Shown here piece after piece: positions 1 through 5,800 of a stretch of 6,952 bases of DNA. The position numbers and the translations under genes were made by a program. Source of the stretch: an uncultured Clostridium sp. (GTDB lineage Bacteria > Bacillota > Clostridia > Lachnospirales > Lachnospiraceae); the NCBI GenBank assembly GCA_958349075.1, contig CATWBR010000238.1, positions 1 through 6,952 on the forward strand, in the 5' to 3' direction. How positions within the stretch are numbered: the first letter of the stretch is position 1; every line of letters begins with the position of its first letter. The notes under the pieces were generated by a model. The model saw only the letters and a program-made list of their open reading frames with translations. It had not been told where the DNA came from and searched no databases.

Positions 1-70
1 GCGTATACTGCATGAAAATTGGATTGGACGATCCTTTTTTAAATTTTCGAGTTTAAGGGAGATTATTTAA

Positions 71-157
71 ATCAAACGTTACTGATATAGTATTTTTCTA
101 GTCATCAGCATTATAATCCTGACACTGATAGAATTCCTCCCGGGAAGAGAACACAGT
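71..157 (+). other. In-frame 5' extension encoding a signal-anchor-like helix, interrupted by TGA
   Basis: Read in the frame of the SGNH gene, codons 86-157 give a strongly hydrophobic stretch (FLVISIIILTLIEFL) followed by PGREHS and then the GTG start at 158. Upstream of it, codons 71-82 read Ile-Lys-Arg-Tyr and 83-85 is TGA. A good Shine-Dalgarno sequence (AAGGGAG, 55-61) sits 9 nt before codon 71, which is ATC rather than ATG. The arrangement of Shine-Dalgarno site, basic residues, hydrophobic helix, and linker is that of a normal membrane-anchored N-terminus. It would be restored by ATG at 71 and a sense codon such as TGG at 83. There is no ATG, GTG or TTG between the TGA and 158 in this frame. 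That this is a decayed N-terminus is inference; translation from a rare start such as ATT 92 is the alternative. Confidence 0.6.
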
Positions 158-958
158 GTGGTCAAGCAGCAGAAGCAGCAACCGGAATATCATAGCAGTA
201 ATACACCAGAGGGGGGAGAGGCACCGGAGGGGAAAGAGACGCCGGAGGCGGAAAATCTCTATGATAGCGGTGAGCCGGCTCCTGAACCAGTCTCTGAACC
301 GGCCTCTGAGCCAGCCCCCCGGCTATTACAGAGTGAACCGTTAACGGAGCCTTCGCAGGAACCAGTTCTTGATGAGTCTGGTTCCCGGCCGGAAGCGGCA
401 GATAATTTTGCCGGAACCTTATTTATCGGAGATTCAAGAACGGTGGGGCTTTCTGAGTATGGTAATCTGGGGGAGGCAGATGTTTTTGCAAATTCCGGAA
501 TGACTGTGTTCAATCTATTTGACGAAAAAGTAAAATTAAACAATGGAACCAAAACAGGGCTGGAGGAGCTGCTTTCCGGCAATCACTACAATACGATATA
601 CATTATGTTGGGAATAAATGAACTGGGTTATGATTTTCCAAGTATAGTAAAAAAGTACCGGAGTACAGTGGAAAAGATACAGGAAATCCAGCCCACGGCG
701 GCACTCGTATTGGAAGCAAATCTCCATGTGACCGGTCAAAAGTCAATGCAGAGTCCTCTTTATAACAATCAAAAAATCAATGCTCTGAATTCGGAAATTA
801 AACAAATTGCAGAGTTAACAGGATGTTATTTTATTAATGTCAACGAGATTTTTGATGACAGTTCAGGAAATTTATCAAAAGATTTTTCATCAGATGGTTC
901 TCATGTTTTTGGAAAGTACTATTCTGTATGGGTGGAATGGATACGGGGGAGTAAATAG
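158..958 (+). CDS. SGNH/GDSL-type hydrolase-like protein, probably surface-directed, with Pro/Glu-rich linker; 5' end possibly damaged
   Basis: The product is 266 residues from a GTG start. Residues about 17-72 are a low-complexity Pro/Glu/Ser/Gly linker. Residues about 85-264 form an SGNH-hydrolase-like domain: block I is FIGDSRTVG with the presumed nucleophile Ser93, a GINE motif (152-155) fits the Asn block, and DGSH (246-249) fits the catalytic Asp/His pair. By family knowledge such domains are esterases or acyl-transferases, often acting on cell-envelope glycans; the substrate cannot be told from sequence. GTG 158 is the only standard start codon in frame before the domain and has a modest purine-rich site (GGGAAGAG, 142-149). 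From this start the protein has no signal peptide, yet a hydrophobic helix is encoded in frame just upstream (86-157) behind a TGA. The gene may thus be a 5'-decayed version of a membrane-anchored protein. The SGNH call is fairly sure; the start and the functional state are not. A terminator follows 35 nt downstream. Confidence 0.8.
   Translation: MVKQQKQQPEYHSSNTPEGGEAPEGKETPEAENLYDSGEPAPEPVSEPASEPAPRLLQSEPLTEPSQEPVLDESGSRPEAADNFAGTLFIGDSRTVGLSEYGNLGEADVFANSGMTVFNLFDEKVKLNNGTKTGLEELLSGNHYNTIYIMLGINELGYDFPSIVKKYRSTVEKIQEIQPTAALVLEANLHVTGQKSMQSPLYNNQKINALNSEIKQIAELTGCYFINVNEIFDDSSGNLSKDFSSDGSHVFGKYYSVWVEWIRGSK
206..316 (+). repeat. Short degenerate tandem repeats within the SGNH linker
   Basis: Two in-frame repeat sets build the linker. 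At 206-253 an 18-nt unit occurs two and a half times and encodes PEGGEA, PEGKET, PEAE. At 269-316 a 12-nt unit occurs four times and encodes GEPA, PEPV, SEPA, SEPA. Units differ mostly at third codon positions or by conservative changes, as expected for a flexible, acidic, Pro-rich spacer that grows and shrinks by slippage. Confidence 0.75.
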
Positions 959-990
959 GAATTAAAAGTTGTGTGGAATTATGTTAAAGC

Positions 991-1027
991 AGACCGCTGT
1001 CCAAAATGTGACCGCGGTTTTTTATTT
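991..1027 (+). terminator. Rho-independent terminator after the SGNH gene
   Basis: ACCGCTGTC (993-1001) pairs with GACCGCGGT (1010-1018) with one mismatch around an 8-nt loop. It is followed by a run of six T (1018-1023) and then ATTT. It lies 35 nt after the SGNH stop codon. Confidence 0.85.
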
Positions 1028-1064
1028 CATAGGAAGTTTCATAGGAAGTTCGTCCTATGAAATA
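1023..1064. repeat. Palindromic hairpin with a 12-bp tandem duplication in its left arm
   Basis: The right arm TCCTATGAAATA (1053-1064) is the exact reverse complement of TATTTCATAGGA (1023-1034). A second copy of the left arm at 1037-1046 also pairs with it over 10 bp, around the 6-nt loop AGTTCG. The two left-arm copies are an exact 12-nt tandem repeat, TTTCATAGGAAG, at 1025-1036 and 1037-1048. The likely ancestral form is a single perfect hairpin with a 12-bp arm. It looks like a dispersed intergenic repeat, but copy number cannot be judged from one window. Confidence 0.7.
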
Positions 1065-1081
1065 AAAACGCTCCGCGAGCG
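1064..1081 (-). terminator. Possible minus-strand terminator (CGCTC-GCG-GAGCG then T5)
   Basis: CGCTC (1069-1073) and GAGCG (1077-1081) form a GC-rich 5-bp stem with a 3-nt loop, preceded on the + strand by AAAAA (1064-1068). Read on the - strand this is a short hairpin followed by TTTTTATTT, a terminator-like arrangement. No convergent - strand gene is visible downstream, so it may instead be part of the neighbouring repeat block. Confidence 0.35.
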
Positions 1082-1158
1082 GGATCTTTCTTAAAATATA
1101 CTTGGTCTTCTATAGCGGCAAGATAGCCGTAAAAGGAAGAGGAAGTTGGTATACAATA
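1082..1158. other. AT-rich spacer with one minor hairpin; no gene seen
   Basis: Between the hairpin block and the cyclase promoter I find no convincing reading frame. The only structure noticed is CGGC (1116-1119) pairing with GCCG (1126-1129) around a 6-nt loop. The stretch may be the rest of a longer intergenic repeat beginning near 1023, but this cannot be established here. Confidence 0.4.
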
Positions 1159-1187
1159 TTGTGTTTTTACTAAAATTTCGTTATAAT
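1159..1187 (+). promoter_or_regulatory. Putative sigma-A promoter for the cyclase-kinase unit
   Basis: A perfect -10 box TATAAT lies at 1182-1187, with a weak -35 TTGTGT at 1159-1164 and a spacing of 17 bp. Transcription would start near 1194, leaving a leader of about 140 nt. It is downstream of the SGNH terminator and upstream of the only gene it could serve. The perfect -10 with the right spacing is the main support; the -35 matches only three of six bases. Confidence 0.5.
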
Positions 1188-1193
1188 TGAATG

Positions 1194-1333
1194 ATATTGA
1201 AATGAGCTAGGGGACATCTGAAATAGATAGAATGACGGCAGGAAACATCTGGAAGCGGCGCGGACGAAAGAAATAAAGAGGCAAGTTGTTGGCAGCTCTA
1301 CCAAAATGTATACGAAAGGGCAGGGAATAAGTT
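1194..1333 (+). promoter_or_regulatory. Long 5' leader of the cyclase gene, possibly structured; no known riboswitch recognised
   Basis: GAGCT (1204-1208) can pair with AGCTC near 1294-1298 to close most of the leader into one domain. Inside it are ATCT/AGAT pairing near 1216-1227 and near-direct repeats ACATCTGAAA and ACATCTGGAA. TTGG (1289-1292) and CCAA (1301-1304) form a small hairpin just before AAAATGTA. I compared it by eye with the c-di-GMP-I (GEMM) consensus and did not find its GACGCAAAGC core. The Shine-Dalgarno site is AGGG (1322-1325), 8 nt before ATG 1334. A cis-regulatory role is inference from length and pairing potential. Confidence 0.3.
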
Positions 1334-2662
1334 ATGTTAAAGAAAACAACCGTTTGGCGGCGTTTATCTACAGCTATTGTGAATTTTTTGTTCGGAATGA
1401 TCGTTACAGTTCTTTTGGCTGCTGTTGTTATGCAATTGACAGGCAGGCAGAATCATGAGCTCGCGCTGCATACCGCCGAAGTATACAGCGCACGTACAGA
1501 AAGACTGCTTGACAGCCTGTTCCACAAGACAGATGTCCTTGATGCGATTCTGGTCGAAAACGGTGGAAAGATGGATGACGAAACATTCCAGCGGCTGGCC
1601 GCCACGCTGGATGACGGAATTGGAGTCCGGGCTGTACAGTACCTGCCGGACGGTATCGTCCAATATTGTTATCCCATGGAGGGAAATGAGGAAGTAATCG
1701 GAACAAGCGTATTCGATGATCCGCGGCGAAGGGACGATGCCATACTTGCGCTTGAGACGCGGTCGATTGCACTGTCCGGCCCCTATCAGCTCTATCAGGG
1801 AGGACTCGGGCTCGTGGCGCGGAACCCCGTATTTTTGAAAGATGAGGACGGAAATGAAATATTTTTGGGTTTTACGGTTATTATTTTAGATCTCCCTGAG
1901 GCATTGGATCCGATTGTACTCAGTGAATTAACACAGAATGGTTATGCCTACCGGTTGTATTGTGTAATTGATACGGGGGAGGAGATGACGATTGCAGAAA
2001 GCGGAACGGTTCCTGAGGGGGAGGGGATCAATTATACAATCCATGTTCCCAACCATGTCTGGACACTGAGTATTGTCCCGGTGAAGGGGTGGAATGAATG
2101 GGGGCTGATAGCTGCAATTCTTTTGGCCGGCACATTAATCAGCCTGTTACTGTCGGTTGTTATTTTCCAATGGCAGGAGCGGACCCGCGTATTGAGGATG
2201 GCAGCCGTCACAGACGAGCTGACCGGGCTTTATAACAGGCGCCACCTGAATGAAACCATCGACAGATGGTGCAGGAAGGAACGAGAACCGTTTACTTTAT
2301 TTTACATGGACCTTGACTGTTTCAAAAAAATCAATGATACATTGGGCCACCACTGGGGGGATGTGGTATTAATCGAGGCGGCGAGGCGGATTGAGGCAGC
2401 ACTGGGATCGGATGCGCTGCTTGCCCGAGTAGGAGGAGACGAGTTTGTTGCGGCAGAAACGGATGCTGCCGGGATGTACCAGGCCACGGTGGAACGTATT
2501 CATCAGGAGTTTAATAATCCGTTTTTGCTGGATGGCAGGCAGTTGACGGTTGGAGTGAGTATTGGCTGTGTCCGGTTTCCAGATGACGGCTCTGACTATG
2601 ACACATTGATGCACAGGGCGGATGAACGCATGTATAAGGAAAAACAAAACAGGTATACCTGA
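1334..2662 (+). CDS. Membrane-bound CHASE-GGDEF diguanylate cyclase
   Basis: The product is 442 residues and is predicted to make cyclic di-GMP from two GTP at the inner face of the membrane. A basic N-terminus precedes a first membrane helix (about 16-37). The external region, about 38-254, carries a CHASE-like sensor domain (VIGTSVFDDPRRRDDAI, then ALSGPYQLYQGGLGL and RNPVF). A second helix spans about 256-279, and a short linker leads to GGDEF (about 292-440). The active site is intact: DELTGLYNRR (294-303), MDLD with metal ligand Asp326, KKINDTLGHHWGD (331-343), GGDEF at 367-371, and the terminal ADERMYKEK. The residue aligned with the Arg of the RxxD inhibitory site is not Arg, so product inhibition through that site is unlikely. 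There is no EAL or HD-GYP domain. The bacterial CHASE ligand is unknown. ATG 1334 has an AGGG site 8 nt upstream. The hybrid kinase follows, probably on the same transcript. Confidence 0.92.
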   Translation: MLKKTTVWRRLSTAIVNFLFGMIVTVLLAAVVMQLTGRQNHELALHTAEVYSARTERLLDSLFHKTDVLDAILVENGGKMDDETFQRLAATLDDGIGVRAVQYLPDGIVQYCYPMEGNEEVIGTSVFDDPRRRDDAILALETRSIALSGPYQLYQGGLGLVARNPVFLKDEDGNEIFLGFTVIILDLPEALDPIVLSELTQNGYAYRLYCVIDTGEEMTIAESGTVPEGEGINYTIHVPNHVWTLSIVPVKGWNEWGLIAAILLAGTLISLLLSVVIFQWQERTRVLRMAAVTDELTGLYNRRHLNETIDRWCRKEREPFTLFYMDLDCFKKINDTLGHHWGDVVLIEAARRIEAALGSDALLARVGGDEFVAAETDAAGMYQATVERIHQEFNNPFLLDGRQLTVGVSIGCVRFPDDGSDYDTLMHRADERMYKEKQNRYT

Positions 2663-2801
2663 TTGCCTGATACCCTGATTTCGTCCGAAGTATCCCGTCA
2701 GGATGTCTGCGGTCAGATATTCTTAAGGTAGATCATCGCATTGAACACAAGTTAAAAAAGCAGAGTCGCTTCAAAAAATGTACAAAAGGGGGAGAATAGG
2801 A
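2663..2801 (+). promoter_or_regulatory. Intergenic spacer with two adjacent hairpins before the kinase
   Basis: The first hairpin has an outer stem CCTGA (2666-2670) with TCAGG (2698-2702), GATAC/GTATC pairing inside, and TTCG/CGAA at the tip. The second, directly abutting, is ATGTCTG (2703-2709) with CAGATAT (2714-2720), seven pairs including one G-T, around the loop CGGT. Neither is followed by a T-run, so they are not classical terminators. No good -35/-10 pair was found, so the kinase is probably transcribed from the cyclase promoter. A third small hairpin, AAGC (2757-2760) with GCTT (2768-2771), lies just before AAAATGTAC. Candidate roles are RNA processing, stability or differential expression within the operon. 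Confidence 0.4.
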
Positions 2802-2804
2802 ATG
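2787..2804 (+). promoter_or_regulatory. Strong Shine-Dalgarno site that decides the kinase start
   Basis: AGGGGGAG (2787-2794) lies 7 nt before ATG 2802, a near-ideal placement. The alternative in-frame ATG at 2778 is preceded by a pyrimidine-containing, A-rich stretch with no Shine-Dalgarno match, and its first codons would be this site itself. Confidence 0.8.
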
Positions 2805-5800
2805 AACCATGACAGCCCGCTTTCTATCAATGAAAAGATGCAGGACACTATAAATGCTGTTCCGGGTGGTGTTGCGATTTATAAGGTATCAGATATTTTT
2901 CAGCCGGTTTATTTTTCAGCCGGCGTACCGGAATTATCCGGATACATGCCCGGAGAATATCAGGAGCTGCTCAGAGGAGATGCGGCAAATCTCATCTATC
3001 CGGAGGATTCCGCCATGGTAGCTGAAAAATTGCGTCAGGCGGTTCGGGAGCATTCAACTGCCGATTTCGAGTATCGTAAGCTGCACCGGGACGGTCATAT
3101 CGTCTGGGTCCATATCCAGGCCAGGCAGATTGGGGAGGAAGAGGGTTTTCCCCTGCTTCAATGTGTCTTTCATAACATCTCTGTTCTCAAAGAAACTCAG
3201 TTGGAACTGGCTCATCTGGTTAATTCCATTCCAGGCGGAATAGCCAGTTATCAGATCGAGGGCGACAGATTTATTCCCACCTATTATTCTGACGGTGTTT
3301 TGGCACTGTCAGGCCATACACGTAAAGAATTCGAGGAAGTAGTAAGCATGGATGCGTTGAATGCCATTTATGAGGCGGATCGCAGCCGTGTTATGGCCGC
3401 GGCAAAAGCTGCGGTGAAAAGTGGGGATGTGCTGGATGTTTCCTACCGGATGCGCCATAAAAACGGACATCTGATTTGGGTTCATCTCAACGGCAGGCGG
3501 ATGGGCCCCCTGACTGAAAATACGAAGTTTTATGCAGTGTTTACCGGAATTTCGGCAGAGGGCTGGCTTTTCCGGAACATTGCTGATGAACTGACTGACG
3601 GGATCTATGTTATTGACCGGGAGAATTATGATCTGCTCTATGCGAATGAAACAAAGAAGCTGTTTGGAATAGAGTCAGAGAGGGGCGGAAAGAAATGCTA
3701 TGAAGCATTGTTCGGCAGACAGACGCCATGTGAAGAGTGTATGCTGGAAAAACACATGCAGGATGAAAGAGAGCAGGAAATGGAGAGCGAAGGACGGTTC
3801 TTCAGCACCAGTTTTCGGGAAACAGACTGGAACGGGATACCTGCTTATGTACTGTATGTAAAGGATATTACCGAAACAGTGCGCAGCCGGAAAGAGAAGG
3901 AACGTTTGGAGCAGTATTTCCAGACAATGGTGAAATACCTGCGGGGCGGTGTTGCGGTTGTCCGGTACAATGAGGACGGGGGAATGGTACCGGAGTTTCT
4001 GTCCGACGGGTTCGCCGTGATGACCGGAATGACTCTGGAGGCCGCATGGAAACTTTATCAGGGAGATGCTATGAGGGGAGTACATTCCGATGATCAGGGA
4101 TGGCTTAATAAGCGCATGGCTGAGTTTGTGGCTGGAGGTGAGAACCGTATTGATCTTACCTACAGGCTTTTAAAAGGCGACGGCAGTTATGTATGGGTGA
4201 AAAACACTCTCTCGATGATTCAAAGCGAAGGCGGAGAGATACGCCTGTATGCTGCTTATCATGACATGACGGCAGAGCGCGAGGAGCAGGAGAGGCTCCG
4301 GCAGCAGTATAACGAAATGATTTTACAGCATTATCTGATGCCGGGACCTAATGCATTAATTGTAGGCCACTGCAACATCAGCCGGAACCGCATCTTGGAG
4401 ATTATAGACCATACGGATTCAGACCTTCTCAAAACATTCAGCGATAACAGGGAGGCATTTTTTACCGGTATCGGAAATCTTGTTGTTGATGAAGCAGAGC
4501 GGAAAGCTTTTATGGACACGTATCTCAACGGCCCGTCGCTGGCGGCATATGCGGCAGGAAAAACGGAGGTGCTGCTGAAATGTTTTATAAAACTGCCGAA
4601 AGAACCGGTGGGGCGTTACGTGCAGTTTAAAGTGAATCTGGTTGTGGCTCCCGACACGGATGACATCACCGGCGTGCTGACCGTCACCGATATTACAGAA
4701 CAATTTATTTCAGACCGTATCCTGCACCGGCTTTCCGTCGCAAGCTGTGACCTGGTGGTGGATGTTGATCTGTTTCACGATCGCTGCCAGGTTCTCAGCG
4801 GGAACCTGGAGGAGAAAGATAAATTCATTGACGAACTGCGCCATTCAGACCGGACAGCTTATATGCTGCAGAAACAGGTGGTGCCGAGGGATCGGGAACA
4901 GGTGGCCAGGATGATGGATCCCGGCTATATGATGGAGCGCCTGGGGAAGGAAGGGACGTATTCTCTTTCTTACTCAGTTGTGGGTGAAAAAGGGAATATC
5001 TCCTGCAAAAAGCTGACAGTTTCCGCCATAGAGCTCCGGCTTGGACGTATCTGCCTGGCGAGAGCCGATATTACTGATTCGGTTCGGGAACAGCAGGGGC
5101 TTCTTAACGTTGTTGCATATACCTTTGAACTGCTTGCTATCATCAACGTAGACAGCGGCCACCTTACGGTGCATACCCGAAAGACCGTTCTGGAGAATCT
5201 CCCTCCCTACACGGTGGAGGATTACAATGAACATGTCGGCGAAATAGCGGAGTCTTTTGGGAACGGCCTGACAGAGGGAGTAAGGGAGCAGATTGAGGAG
5301 CAGGTACGCCTGGAAACCATGTGCAGCCGACTGGCGGAAAGCACGGCCGGTTATGATTTTGTATTGCCGTTTCAAATGGAAAACGATCTGCGGTATAAAC
5401 AGATTAATGTCCTGTGGGGAGACAGCGAACGCAAGACCGTCTGCATGGTGCGGGCCGATGTGACGGATATGCTGGCGGAGGAACGCCGGCGTAAGGAGGA
5501 ATTAGAGGAAGCGCTTATACAGGCAGAACAGGCAAACCAGGCGAAGAGTGATTTCCTCTCTTCCATGAGTCATGATATCAGGACGCCGATGAATGCCATC
5601 ATGGGCATGGCGACCCTGGCCTCCGCACACTTAGATGACAGGAAGAAACTCGAGGATTATATTGAAAAAATAACATTTTCGTCCAGGCATCTTTTGAGCC
5701 TTATCAATGATATTCTTGATATGAGCAAGATTGAACGCGGTAAAATTATGCTGAATTGTATCAATATAGACCCCTCAGAGATGGTTGGACGGATATCCGC

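Noticed and set aside
3..56. Open frame from the window edge to TAA at 54-56, possibly the 3' end of an upstream gene
   Set aside because: Only about 17 codons are visible and no family feature can be recognised. The overlap of its stop with the Shine-Dalgarno site at 55-61 would suit an operon, but this is too little to call a gene.
83..85. TGA read as tryptophan or selenocysteine
   Set aside because: The other two genes use TGG for Trp and TGA as stop, and the hydrophobic N-terminus is no place for a functional selenocysteine; decay or an alternative start is simpler.
259..582. Minus-strand Ser/Gly/Pro-rich frame opposite the SGNH linker
   Set aside because: Its composition simply mirrors the tandem repeats of the + strand linker and it shows no domain.
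1025..1062. CRISPR-like repeat
   Set aside because: There are only two adjacent copies of 12 nt with no spacer between them; this is a tandem duplication within a palindrome.
1220..1305. c-di-GMP-I (GEMM) riboswitch upstream of the cyclase
   Set aside because: ACGGCAGGAAAC and GGACGAAAG recall parts of the GEMM consensus, but the GACGCAAAGC core, the GAAA-capped P2 stem and the closing GCCG/GUUGCC pairing are not evident.
2663..2777. Separate promoter for the kinase gene
   Set aside because: TTGAAC (2742-2747) resembles a -35 box, but no acceptable -10 lies about 17 bp downstream; co-transcription with the cyclase is simpler.
3675..4085. Minus-strand reading frame of 136 codons inside the kinase gene
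   Set aside because: It is antisense to well-supported kinase domains, has no recognisable family features, and is of a length expected by chance opposite a long coding region.
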